A stretch of 64,000 bases of DNA, from contig OZ035961.1 of the NCBI GenBank assembly GCA_964034945.1, positions 65,570,031 to 65,634,030 of the forward strand, given 5' to 3'. Source of the stretch: Chrysopilus asiliformis. Lineage: Eukaryota; Arthropoda; Insecta; Diptera; Rhagionidae. Below, piece after piece: positions 35,579 to 45,950 of this stretch (positions within the stretch are counted from its first letter, which is position 1; every line of letters begins with the position of its first letter). Both the position numbers and the translations under genes were made by a program. The notes under the pieces were generated by a model. It had not been told where the DNA came from, made no database searches, and saw only the letters and a program-made list of their open reading frames with translations.

Positions 35579-35901
35579 CATCATCATCCTCGGCGCTACA
35601 GCTCTCGAAGAGCCTGAACCTCCTTAATTGAGGTTTCATAACAATTTCCACCCTGCTTCGCACCTACAGTTTGTACATTGATTGCGAACTATGGATAAAT
35701 TACAGCATTTGTAAGGTTTTTACGTTGCAACCCATCAACAGCAGAGGCCGTTATAGCAATCTAGACCGATGATGTCGTTAACACCAAGCGGCAACTATCA
35801 CTACTATTGAGTGGACTTGAATCACAGCGTGCGACAGTCGGGAATTGAACCACCGACCTCCGGAATACGGGCCAAGTACTTTGCCACTTGGACTACGCTG
35901 G
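35579..35901 (-). mobile_element. tRNA-derived SINE with target duplications
   Basis: The 323-bp element has a tRNA-like head at its 5' end on the minus strand and a (GATGAT)-type tail at 35579. It is flanked by perfect 9-bp direct repeats ACAAAATGA (35570-35578 and 35902-35910). Copying would have used a LINE-encoded reverse transcriptase and an internal pol III promoter. No second copy is present in this window. Confidence 0.85.
35825..35900 (-). other. tRNA-like head of SINE
   Basis: On the minus strand CAGCGTAGTCCAAGTGGCAA provides the acceptor 5' strand and A-box region. GGTGGTTCAATTCCCGAC is a good B box and T arm, and CGCACGCTG closes the acceptor stem by pairing with CAGCG. It is 76 nt without a clear canonical anticodon arm, so it is called part of the SINE, not a tRNA gene. 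Confidence 0.7.
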
Positions 35902-36073
35902 ACAAAATGATACTGATATATTCTTTTGTATCTCCATGGAAGGTAGGTATTAGTTTTCTGTTCTTAGAATTTAGATACAAATGAAATTGATTTGACTCGC
36001 ATAATTGTAGTTGAAATTTAACAACTGAAAGTCATTAGAAGAATGCACAAAGGGGATAGATTTTAGCGCTTTA

Positions 36074-36717
36074 TACTATGTTCACACCGACGCAAAATCA
36101 CATAATTTTGCGAAAGGATTTAGATCTTAAACCAAAGTATTCACACAGAGGTTAAGGTCATTTTGTTTCACATTTCAACTACGTTAGTTCAAAAATGGAT
36201 CGAGGAAGTTTGTGTGGGATTACTATGAATTTTAGTAATATAATGAATAATATAATTCAAAACATCGATGAAATATGTGCAAACAGAATTAGACATTTTA
36301 GAAGAAAATGGAAATGATCTGTAATGAAAATAAACAATTATTTTCCATTTCATATTTAACTGCATCATATACATGTCCATTTTTTTCGCCCCGCGTAAGT
36401 TGTTTATTTTTTCAGACCACAGATTTACTAATATATCCTCTTCGCGTGCGGAACACGGCTTCTTTTTCTTATATTTCTGTTTTTCCAATGCGGCACAAAT
36501 GTCAAAACTGATGTGCTGAAGAGAGCTGAATAAGTGATGCAGGGTTGTATCCATTGTTTTTACTTGATTTCGTTCGTAATTTTGTGGAAATTACATACTT
36601 TTAGTGATTTTGAAAATACGCTAATGTACTGTAAATCTCGTGATTTCAAGCGTGATTTCGTTCAAAATTACGCAAATCCTCAAAATTACGTAATTTTGCG
36701 TCGGTGTGAACATAGTA
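36074..36717 (-). mobile_element. PIF/Harbinger-like element, copy 2
   Basis: TIR TACTATGTTCACACCGACGC on both ends, exact TTA duplications at 36071-36073 and 36718-36720. It is inverted relative to copy 1, 0.9 kb away. Length 644 bp. Confidence 0.9.
36310..36554 (-). pseudogene. Myb/SANT-like fragment, copy 2
   Basis: Starts MDTTLHHLFSSLQHISFDIC and continues CSAREEDILVNLWSEKINNL, then RGAKK, a Myb/SANT-like (trihelix) DNA-binding domain with the conserved ILVNLW-E-I--LRG core. One A has been lost after RGAKK, so the last helix (VYDAVKYEME) is in the next frame. Downstream codons are not native. Harbinger elements encode such a protein beside their nuclease; no nuclease is present here. Confidence 0.7.
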
Positions 36718-36986
36718 TTATTCTCATTTGGTGTTTGCTTTCATCATGTAAGTAAAATTAAACCCAGTGATGATGAATTTTACACACAATTCTATATCCC
36801 ATTTTGTGGCTAAATTCAATACCCAGGAAAAATTGCATGTTCTTAATTTCTATATACTATGTGATGATTTTTGATGCAAGTGCATAGTTTTTACCAAATT
36901 TTGTTCTATCATATGTTGTGTACGATTGCTAATCGGCCAATTGAAAATAGAATTGAGCCTAAAGCCCAATTCAGACTAACGACTGA

Positions 36987-37084
36987 GATTACGATTGATG
37001 CTTCTCGACCAATGAGATCAAAGCTTTCAACGATAGAGAGATGAAAGCTTTAATCTCATTGGTCGAGGAAGCTAAATCGTAATC
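36987..37084. repeat. 43-bp-arm hairpin
   Basis: Left arm GATTACGATTGATGCTTCTC...AAAGCTTTCA (36987-37029), 12-nt loop, and complementary right arm (37042-37084) with about four mismatches. It could be a MITE remnant or a small-RNA hairpin; nothing else supports either. Confidence 0.7.
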
Positions 37085-38514
37085 GCTATCGTCGATGTAC
37101 TGGGTTACACGGGTTGAGTGAGTCTCTTAGAGAGTAAAATTTCGAGCGAGGGTTGAGGTGGGAACGACAAATCGAAAAAGCGAACAAAAACTAAATATTT
37201 CAGTTCAACCTAAAATGGAATGACGTTTGTTTGACTACCCATTCTCACTTGTTTCGAAAAAAATGTTTGGTTTCTAGACATCGTTACCTACGTATCTGGT
37301 ATTATTTTTTTTTAATGAAAAATTCTGATATTCTATTGTCTATATGAAATCACCAACGTTTTCAAAACAATTAATAAATTTAGTTTTTTCCGAAATTCTG
37401 ATAAATTTGCACTGACCAACATTAAAAATGGTGGCATTAAAGAAGAGCTGGTGAGCCAAATACGACAAAGTGGTGAATAACCGATACCTCCTGAAGTCGT
37501 CGGATAACCCGAGATATAACAATGAAAAGTCGTCCGAAAATTTATGTAAGTCAGTTGCAAGGACTATTAACACGACTGGGAGAGAAAAATGCGGGAAAAT
37601 TCCACATAACGACATACAACTTTCACCATAAAACGCTAACACAAATTAATTCACACTGATACTGGTTAAGCGAAAACATAAACACGGAGAGATAACAACT
37701 TGGAAATTAAATGACGCAAGGAGACGATGATTTTTATATACGCACTCGATTTTATAGAGATTTTCTAGCTCAAAATGACTAACCATTGCTCATTTTGTAC
37801 AAATATTACGATGATGCTTCATGCGCCCTGCAAAAAATTTCATGCGCCCTGCAAAAAATGCTTTCTACATAATTTTTTGCACCCAATAATTTTTTTAACA
37901 ATTATTTGCACGGATTGTATAAAAATGTCACTTATTGATTTTGAAAATACAATACTCATAACTTAAACCCCTTTTAAAGACAAATTTCAATTAAAATCTC
38001 GATTCGTTTCACTTTGAATTTTTCCACAATTTTTTGTCAAACAGCCATTTTTATATTTTGCTCCATTTACGATTCTTTCATAATTGTTTTTAATTGCTTA
38101 TATTAAATTGAGTTAATTTTAAGAAGATTCGAGTGTATGGAAACAACCTCAAATCTAGAAATCAAAAAAATGTAAAATGACTTCGAAAAATTGATTTAAA
38201 ACAATTTCTACATTGATTAAATAAATAATCCGTATATGATGGATCGAAAAAGGGTTATATTGATTTTTTAAAAAGGTGGGAAAATTAAAACTGTTACACT
38301 CGTTATGTTTCAAGTCTGTTCGACCCGAAAAGACTCAAAAATTGAGTCGATATCTCACACACAACTTGTTTTATTTACATTTAAAAATCGAGCGTCCTTA
38401 TTGAAACACCCGTTAGTTATGTTTGAATTATGTTAAAAACCGTTAGAATTTCTGACCGCTTTTTTACGTTTTGGAACTAAAATTGAGATAATATTGATTT
38501 CATTTATTATTTTT
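37085..38514. other. No confident gene
   Basis: Overlapping frames of 75 and 100 codons on the minus strand at 37333-37642 match nothing recognisable. A 21-bp direct repeat (CATGCGCCCTGCAAAAAAT) lies near 37820-37858. Confidence 0.45.
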
Positions 38515-38890
38515 TAAAAGCTTGTATTTAGCTGCCTTCCCATCTGTCTATTTGTTCGTTCGTCAGGGTCACATCTTGCAATCTGATTTTGACACACTTG
38601 CACTCATCCGATTGAATTGAAATATTGCACACATACATAAGTCCGATGACCAAACAGTTTTTCACTACTTCGTCCTTGTAAAGATAAGGGTAGGCCTTCT
38701 AAGGATAACGTTATTATCCTTTTCCTCAAATGTACCGGAAATAAAATCTCATCTGTGGGTTTTTGTGGTCGCTGAATCCGATTTTGGATTTAATAAGTTT
38801 GTAAGATTAACGGATCCTCTAAGGATCGTGTAATTTTCCTTTTCCTCAAATTTTCTGGAAAAATAAATCACCTGACTAAATCACCTGTAA
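38515..38890 (-). repeat. Left arm of nested foldback
   Basis: Inverted and diverged relative to 39700-40376: CTTGTATTTAGCTGCC, ATCTGTCTATTTGTTCG, TTTCACTACTTCGTCCTTGT and TTATCCTTTTCCTCAAATG all have their complements in the right arm in mirror order. Confidence 0.75.
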
Positions 38891-39077
38891 GGATATCTCA
38901 AAGGCAAGGATATATATTCGAAGAATAAAAACTATATTTAAGCGTGACGAAAGGCAGATGTCATTCTTGATTTTAAGTTATACTAATCAAACACCAAATG
39001 ACTAAAAAAAACCAAATTAAAAAAATCAAAAAAAAAAATTGAAAAAAAAAATTGAAAAAAAAATTAAAAAAAAAATA

Positions 39078-39530
39078 TTTTTTTAAAAAAAAGCTTTTAT
39101 TTTTAAAAAATGTACTAAAAAATGCACTAAAAAGGAAAAAATAATTTTTTGGGTGCTGTGTATCACAATTGGAGGACATCGGCACGCGACCGGAACCTCT
39201 GGCGAGAGACATTGCGGCAGGCCAAGACCGGAAACCGGTTGTAGCGCCGAAAGAGAGAGAGAGAGAGAATCACAAATAAGAGCGAGATAAATATTTGTTT
39301 TATTTTATTTTTATGATTTATCTCGCTTTTATTTGTGATTTTCTCTCTCTCTTTCGGCGCTACAACCGGTTTCCGGTCTTGGCCTGCCGCAATGTCTCTC
39401 GTCAGAGGTTCCGGTCGCGTGCCGATGTCCTCCAATTGTGATACACAGCATCCAAAAAAATATTTTTTCCTTTTTAGTGCATTTTTTAGTACATTTTTTT
39501 AAAAAAAAATAAAAGCCTTTTTTAAAAAAA
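39078..39530. repeat. Long hairpin at the centre of the foldback
   Basis: Arms of about 215 bp (39078-39292 and 39316-39530) surround a 23-nt loop. The inner 180 bp is nearly perfect and GC-richer, with ACCGGAAACCGGTTGTAGCG and a GAGAGA run, against the complementary arm. The outer part is A/T runs with AATGCACTAAAAAGGAAAAA. The open frames reading through it in both directions are mirror images and not genes. Confidence 0.9.
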
Positions 39531-39699
39531 ATTTTTTTTTTTAATTTTTTTTTATTTTATTATTTTTAGTCATTTTTTTATTACTTCCTTTAATTACCTT
39601 AATTATTTATTTGTCAAGCGTACTTGTTCAGGTAAATCCGAATGTGAAATTAAAGTAGGGCAATAAATTTAATTACCGTGCACTGGAATTAAGTTTTCT

Positions 39700-40376
39700 G
39701 TCTTAGAGGACCTTCCGTTATACTTACAGACTTCTTAATTCCAGAATCTGATTCAACGATCCCAAAAACCCCCAGATGAGATTCTTGCCAGAAAATTTGA
39801 GGAAAAGGATAATCACGTTATCCTTACAGGACCTTCCGTGATCCTTACAGACTTGTTAACATCAGAATCGGATTCAGTGATCCGAAAAACCCCCAGGTGA
39901 GATTTTTTTCCGGAAAATTTGAGGAAAATGATAATCACGTTATCCTTACAGGACCTTCCGTTATCCTTACAGACTTGTTAACATCAGAATCGGATTCAGC
40001 GATCCCAAAAACCTCCAGGTGAGATTTTTTTCCGGAAAATTTGAGGAAAAGGATAATCATGTTATCCTTACAGGACCTTCCGTTATCCTTACAGACTTGT
40101 TAACATCAGAATCGGATTCAGCGATCCCAAAAACCCCCAGGTGAGATTTTTTTCTGGAAAATTTGAGGAAAAGGATAATCACGTTATCCTTACAGGACTT
40201 TCCGTTATCCTTACAAGGACGAAGTAGTGAAAATATTGTATTGTTATCGGACTTACGTCTGCGTGCAATATTTCAAGTGAATCGGATGAGTGGAAGTGGG
40301 TCAAAATTTGATTGCAAGATTTGATCCCGACAGACAGACAAACAAGATAGTGAGCTAAATAAAAGCTTTCAAAAAA
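39700..40376 (+). repeat. Right arm of nested foldback
   Basis: Contains the tandem 122-bp repeats, then ACAAGGACGAAGTAGTGAAA, GAATCGGATGAGTGGAAGTG and a degenerate GACAGACAGACAAAC tract. Its mirror is at 38515-38890, which has about one 122-bp unit and a half. Confidence 0.8.
39708..40200 (+). repeat. 122-bp tandem repeat, 4 units
   Basis: GGACCTTCCG starts at 39708, 39829, 39951 and 40073, with GGACTTTCCG at 40195, giving spacings of 121, 122, 122 and 122. Each unit has AATCGGATTCAGCGATCCCA and AAATTTGAGGAAAAGGATAA. The words are those of the family C core (AAGGTCC, GGGGTCGCTGAT), so the minisatellite appears to come from that element. Confidence 0.95.
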
Positions 40377-40383
40377 GCATTTA

Positions 40384-40615
40384 CAGTAATCCCTCCAACT
40401 GCGCGGTAGATACGTTCCACAAAAAGAGCGCGCACACCGAAACCGCTCACTGTGAACCCTACTTTGTATTAAATTTTTGGGGTTAGGAACATGTTTTTTT
40501 AAACGAAAATTATAAAAAAATCGCGCAGCTGCGAAATTTTTACCGCGCAGTTCGAAATTTTGGTATTAAAAACTTAACCGCGCAGTTAGAAACCGCGCAG
40601 TCGGAGGGATTACTG
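40384..40615. mobile_element. 232-bp MITE, TA target, pogo/Tc1-like ends
   Basis: 24-bp TIRs with one mismatch, starting CAGTAATCCCTCCAACTGCG, flanked by TA (40382-40383, 40616-40617). Two further CCGCGCAG motifs lie inside the right half. CAGT...CCCTC ends with TA duplication are typical of pogo/Tigger-type MITEs. Confidence 0.85.
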
Positions 40616-40620
40616 TATTT

Positions 40621-40788
40621 AAAAAAAATGCATTAAAAAGGAAAAAAATGATTTTTTTTTGGGTTCTGTGTATCAGAAATAAACCCGATATAAAACATGA
40701 AATAAAACAAAATAAATATATGTCTCGCTTTAATTTCTGATACACAGAATCAAAAAAAAATTTTTTTTTCCTTTTTAGTACATTTTTT
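40621..40788. repeat. Second, shorter hairpin related to the 39 kb hairpin
   Basis: Arms AATGCATTAAAAAGGAAAAA...TGTGTATCAGAAAT and the complement close on a loop near 40700. The outer words (TTGGGTTCTGTGTATCA) are those of the 39 kb hairpin, but the GC-rich inner arm is missing. Confidence 0.8.
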
Positions 40789-41964
40789 CTAAACAAATAC
40801 TTTTTTTTATTTTTTTTATGAATTTTAATTGTTTTTTAAACAATTTAAGGGTTTTTGCAGGTGAGAAAAATTCCTGGATTTGGCTCTGTGTTCAAATATT
40901 GCAGGATAAAAGGTTGCGTATAAATTCTATTCCTTTTATTAAAACTTTTATTATATAGCGGCTTTACGAGTCGAGTGACAATAACAATAAACGACAATAA
41001 ATGTTTTGAATTTTGTTTGCCGAAATTTCGCCATAAATGTTCTTAATTCGGCGAAAATGCTATAATAATAATTTCCAAATATTAGTATAAAGTGTTTTTT
41101 CTGGAGGATATGGAATGCTTGTATATATGAATACCTTTTCATTTCGATTGAACGTCTTCTGAACTTCATAGATCCCCTTCTGGTGTAACCACATTGTTAT
41201 TCCCCAGCAATATGTTATTGTAATTATTATAATAATCTTTTCTTGACGCAAGCCCACGCATTAAACTGTGTAAAATTAACCTAACTACGGTAAAACACTT
41301 AAAATCGATTAAATTTCAGAATAAATTTATTATCACGTCACTGATCGATATTAAAATCAACATTTATTCTCCATATATGTATGTCTATCCATTGGTATTC
41401 ATATACCGTAATTCTGTTTGCTATTTTCACTTTTCTTACTATCACAAGTTATGCTCGAAAAATATGGCATGTGTCACTGAAACACTAAAAATTATTTGCT
41501 ACGTGGGAGTTAAGTTTTCAACCTTTACCCAAAACAGTTTCGCGCTGGTTAAATACCTTGTGTTGATCTTTTGTGACTTGTAGCAACAGACTGCGCCGCG
41601 AAAAAAAAACTTAAACCTTCTCGTGGAAATTTAAAGCCATATATAGACTCTGAGTATGTAGTGTGTACCGCGCGCTTGTATTTACACCTGTACAACCTAC
41701 GATATTCGCGCTTGATAATTTTAGTCAGATGCTTGTAGATTTTATACGTAATTACTGCTTCGGTACTTTTTCCTCTCTCAATGCCCACTAATTTATAGTT
41801 ATATAATACATAATTAGTTGTTTCAAGATTTTTTCAATATTCTACATGTTACATGTTAGGTCAAGTCTGAATTTCTGTAAAGTCAAACTGCGGCGGATCT
41901 CGTAACGAAAATGTAACGGCGAAATCAGTGACATAGAAGTTAACAGTTTTTCTGCTTAAATCAA
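40789..41964. other. Non-coding stretch
   Basis: No domain or repeat recognised; frames below 80 codons. Confidence 0.45.
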
Positions 41965-42150
41965 CGAAGTATATACAATATAAGTATAATCTCCCATAAT
42001 TCGCTAGGAAATTAAAAAGCGTGAAATACAGCTATATTCTCTTTCACAAATTTTTCTCTCTCTTTCTCATCGCATCCCATGATATCAATACCAACCTTGT
42101 ACGAGTAAATAATATTAAAATTGCACTTCAAACGTATTCTCCTCTATTCT
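41965..42150 (+). repeat. Family G dispersed repeat, copy 1
   Basis: CAACGAAGTATATACAAT, ATTCTCTTTC and AACCTTGTACGAGTAAAT are shared in order with 57908-58262. Here AATATTAAAATTGCACTTCA follows GAGTAAAT directly. Confidence 0.75.
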
Positions 42151-42309
42151 TGAATACGGCGTTAGGAGCAAAAACGTAACGCGTTCGATTCGATTCGCTA
42201 AGCAATTGGTATTCTGGAATACGCCGGGAGCTTCGCGTTTGGTACATAAAGTATCGCATGGCAACGCGTTGTCAAACATCAGCTGAATTTATTGTTTGTT
42301 CTTAAGCGA

Positions 42310-42428
42310 GAACTCCAATTGGGCAGAAGCAGCAGCAGAGGCAGAAGCAGAACTTTAGAACACATAGCGTCTTATTTGATGAGCTCCAATAAAGCAGCAG
42401 CAGAGGCAGCGGCAGAAGCAGAAACACT
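42310..42428 (+). repeat. Two AGC/GCAGAG-rich units
   Basis: CTCCAATTGGGCAGAAGCAG and CTCCAATAAAGCAGCAGCAG begin two units, 75 bp apart, of (AGCAGMRG)-type microsatellite. No frame of note. Confidence 0.65.
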
Positions 42429-42840
42429 AAATTTCTGCTTTCAATTTAACCTCACAAATCGTTGTTGATATTTTTTGCATATATGGACGGAAGTAAATAT
42501 TTGTAATACTTGAAATGGAGGAGAAATTAATTGAATACTTCAAAAACAACGAAATATTATACGACAAATCATTTTCTAAGACACTCTTCAGATTTTAAGA
42601 GTTTAACCGATGAAGCGTAAGTGCATACAAATACTGGGAATCTCATGGATTTTTATTTGCAATTTTGTAGATTCAAAAAAGACATTCGCCTTTTGTCGGA
42701 CATTCCGGCTAGAGGGTTAACTGCAGCAATAGAGTATTTAAATATTTTTATTTTGAAAATTTTCGAGCTATGGGTACAGTGATCATATTTATGTACTCAA
42801 AATGAACACAACAAAAGTAAATTCAAATTATTTGTTTATT
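42429..42840. other. Non-coding, nothing recognised
   Basis: No recognisable feature. Confidence 0.4.
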
Positions 42841-43390
42841 TTTTTATACCCGTATGATGAAACCAAAGGGTATATTAACTTTGCCTTACCGTTTGTAACG
42901 CCAAGATCCCGTCATCACACACAAAAATGAATTACACCAGTGTGTTTAGAATGATAAAAAAAATTGAATTTTGCATGTCCGTCCGTTTGTCTGTCCGTCT
43001 GTCTGTGGCGCGGATTGCGGGCGCACGGATTGAGCTACAGACTTGAAATTTTGCGCAGATTCGTTTTTCGTAAAATGCGAGGCTAAGTTCGTTAATGGGC
43101 AAAAATGGATCATTAGGGGGGGTGCCCCCCATACGAACGAAAACGGTTTTTGCGAATATCTCAAAAACGGTGTATCTGATCAAAAAAGTGCAAGAACAAA
43201 AGTTATTTAGGATATGATTCTACATAAACCTCCCATACATCAAAATCTGATTGGAATAAATTTTAAAAAATCTTATTGGAAAGTTTGACTTCAAAGTGGA
43301 ATTTTGGTACAACTGTTCGAATTTTGATACGAATATCACCATACGGGTCTCCAATGATTGCCAGATTGGCAATTATAGCTTTTGTTATGT
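42841..43390 (-). mobile_element. Family A element, copy 7
   Basis: Minus copy: TATACCCGTATGATGAAACC at 42844, GTCY tract 42978-43006, hairpin end 43358-43380. All diagnostic blocks are present. Confidence 0.9.
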
Positions 43391-43471
43391 TTTATTATGT
43401 ATATTGCTAATGTACGCTTTGGAACTGAAATTGATATAAAATTGATTTCATTTATTATTTTTTTAACAAAC

Positions 43472-43515
43472 CTCATCATATACCAACAATCCGCTTCCTA
43501 AAATGGTTTCCTCGC
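43472..43515 (-). other. Possible 44-nt exon (weak)
   Basis: TTTCTTTATAG precedes GCGAGGAAACCATTTTAGGA... and GTTTGTT follows. The frame entered in phase 1 reads EETILGSGLLVYDE and leaves in phase 0, compatible with the phase-0 start of the Epac exon downstream. The peptide is not one I can align to Epac, and part of the flanking intron resembles the repeat at 38460-38515. Could easily be chance. Confidence 0.2.
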
Positions 43516-43812
43516 CTATAAAGAAAGTAAATTTGGTGAGATTTTGGTGAAAAGAGAACTAAAGAATTTCACCCAAATGCAACAAAAGTTACAATTAGCA
43601 CACTTTATGTTCAATGCAAGATATTTTATGATCAATGCAGGACCTTTTATAAACAATGCGAGAAAATTAGTGTCGAATACGGAAAACTTGGCGGAACGGT
43701 TACCAACGCGGGACAAACTATTGAAATTCGAGACTTTTCCGCGTAAAATTTCTGTGTTTCATATTAAAAAATAAATCTTTGAGAACAAAGTCTTCTGTAT
43801 TACTCAGAACGG

Positions 43813-43997
43813 ATGGTCACCGTAGCTATTAATCAAATTGAAATTATTTTGTTTCTATCGAAACCATTAATTTGAATTTCTCGAGCTCTAAGATTTTAAT
43901 ATTCTACGGATCGAAATTTGATGTTTGCTGTCAAAAATTTTTTCTGGCACCTGAATAGAAATGGTTTCGATAGAAACAAAAATATTCCAATGTGACC
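43813..43997. repeat. Inverted repeat, MITE-like
   Basis: TTTTGTTTCTATCGAAACCATT (43849-43870) pairs perfectly with a complement at about 43963-43984. Outside them GGTCAC and GTGACC form the ends. Confidence 0.6.
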
Positions 43998-44304
43998 TGT
44001 GGTCCGAAATTATCAAAATAAAAATATTAAAATCCTAAGAGGTCAAAAAATTCAAATAAATCACTATTTGGTTAAGTGCATATTATATATTACGCTTGAA
44101 TGCGATTTTTGTCTTTGGCTTAATAGGTGTTCGCCTTATGACCATCATTCCAGACATTGTTGCAAAGTCCACAATGATAACAATTAAACAACTCATACAA
44201 GTAAAAAATTACCGTTTTAGCGAGATAAAAATTTGCTGTTGATAAAGCTATCACATTTGGAATATGAGATATCAATGCACATTGATTTAATTTGTCTAAC
44301 AACA

Positions 44305-44380
44305 TATTTACATTTTCTCTCTAACGCTTGTTTTCTAACAGCATATTTACAGTTTTTCTCTAACGCTTGATTTCTACTTT
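44305..44380 (+). repeat. 36-bp direct repeat
   Basis: CATATTTACATTTTCTCTCT and CATATTTACAGTTTTTCTCT, each followed by AACGCTTG.TTTCTA. Confidence 0.7.
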
Positions 44381-44637
44381 TCCATTGCTGCCAGTGCAGC
44401 ATTGGAATTTCTGTACTTCAATAATAGGAGATCTGCTATTATTTAAGGTTTTTTTTATCTTTCTTACAGAAAAGTAAGGTATTAAAACCACTCCAAAACC
44501 GAAATCATAACGGAGCCCCGCACACCCCGGGATATATACCCATCGAGTCAGTTCGATATGTCCGCAACATGCCTGTGTGTATGCGTGCGTGTCCGTGTGT
44601 TGTGTCTTCGTTCGCATGTATGTAATGAAATTGTAAA

Positions 44638-45006
44638 GGTAGAAATAGATGCTGCGATGGTCGATACGTCGATACAATCGTCGGGCCGATTTGCGGTCGC
44701 ATGCGATAATTGTATAGTGTATGTGCACGAAATGACGGTTGGGCCCGATATCGCACGGTTGTACGTCGCTGAGCCAAAACCTGTGGTCGCATGCGGCAGA
44801 TTGTATCGTTTGTGGTCTGCCATGCGACCGTCGATACGATATTATTTCACAACTGTGCTGTGTTGTTCGAGTGATATTTGCTAGTAAAAACTGATTATTC
44901 GATCAAAATCGCAAGTAAATTGTATCGTGTGTGTTCTGTATACAACCGTCAGCCCGATATCAGTACAACACAAGTCGGTACGACCATCGCAGTATCTATT
45001 TCTACC
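44638..45006. mobile_element. Inverted-repeat element, GC-richer
   Basis: GGTAGAAATAGATGCTGCGA and its complement (ending TATCTATTTCTACC at 45006) form about 28-bp ends with two or three mismatches. Interior words GTCGATACGAT, CGGGCCGAT and TCGCATGCG recur in both orientations. A 108-codon frame crossing it looks accidental. No target duplication identified. Confidence 0.6.
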
Positions 45007-45283
45007 TTAAGATCGACTATCCGGCTTTGTCGCGGTTTTTGTGGGTGAATTTTCCGAGGACACAAAACGCTGTTGGCAAAAAAACATGCTGGGGTTTACA
45101 AAATTATTGGTGATTTGTCTAAAGAACTCTTAGTTTCTTAACTCAGCATTCAAAAACTCAATACTGGTCAACAAATAACAAAAAGAAAAAAAAGTGTCAA
45201 AACATTAAAAAATATAAAAAATATTTTTAAAAACATGAATACATTAAGTAAAGTTGAATACTTAAGAAATATAGCATATAATA

Positions 45284-45950
45284 GAGTAAGTTCGGGTATT
45301 GTGGTACACCTTCTTTTATTTTCATAATAAATCACTAGTTTTAAAAGCAATTATGTTAGAATTTCGTTTACGATACCTCCAGAGGCTTGCCTATAAAATT
45401 CCACAGCAATGTTATCAATCATAAACATAAAAACAAAAATATGATCAAAAAAGAACACTATTAGAAAAAGTAGTGCTTCAAAAAATTGGCGGGTAATGTG
45501 GTATACTGTTTCTTCCATACAAATATTTAAATATTAAATATTTGTATGGAAAAAATAGTATGCCACATTAGCCGTTTTCACCATGACAAACCAAAAAAAT
45601 GATTTCTTAGTCAAATTCGCATCAATCCAAAAATGTTCCTTTCAAAAATCAAATGTGTTGTCTAAATAATCGTTCACTGATTCACAGTTAAAAAACAACT
45701 TAAAATTGGCTTTCGAGATTCACTTGAATGTGGAGCCAATAAAATTTTGATTGTGCTCAAAAACGTCTTTCAGAAAATTCTGGTATAACCTGATAAAACA
45801 TGGACTTGTCAACACCAACAATGTGAAAAAAATGTGCCGAATTTAACAAAAAACAGTTTTGTATGTTTGATCTTGCGATGCGACATCTCATATCCGAGAA
45901 ATGATGGTGTACCACATTACCCGCCTATACCACAATATCCGAACTTACTC
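45284..45950. mobile_element. TA-flanked element with iterated GGTAATGTGGTA motif
   Basis: Ends GAGTAAGTTCGGGTATTGTG and complement (one mismatch), TA on both sides. The GGTATTGTGGTA / GGTAATGTGGTA motif or its complement appears near 45295, 45491, 45559, 45909 and 45926. A perfect short palindrome, TTCCATACAAATATTTAA and its complement, sits at 45514-45552. No coding sequence. Confidence 0.8.

Noticed and set aside
35825..35900. Functional tRNA gene
   Set aside because: It has A and B boxes but no clear anticodon arm, and it is the head of a SINE with target duplications.
37333..37642. Possible minus-strand gene of 75-100 codons
   Set aside because: Two frames overlap with equal quality, no domain is recognisable, and no splice or start context favours either.
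39163..39435. 90-codon minus frame in the 39 kb hairpin
   Set aside because: The frame crosses the loop and mirrors itself; it is a by-product of the palindrome.
44558..44884. 108-codon plus frame as a gene
   Set aside because: It spans a GT microsatellite and the end of an inverted-repeat element; several overlapping frames on the other strand are equally long and none has a domain.
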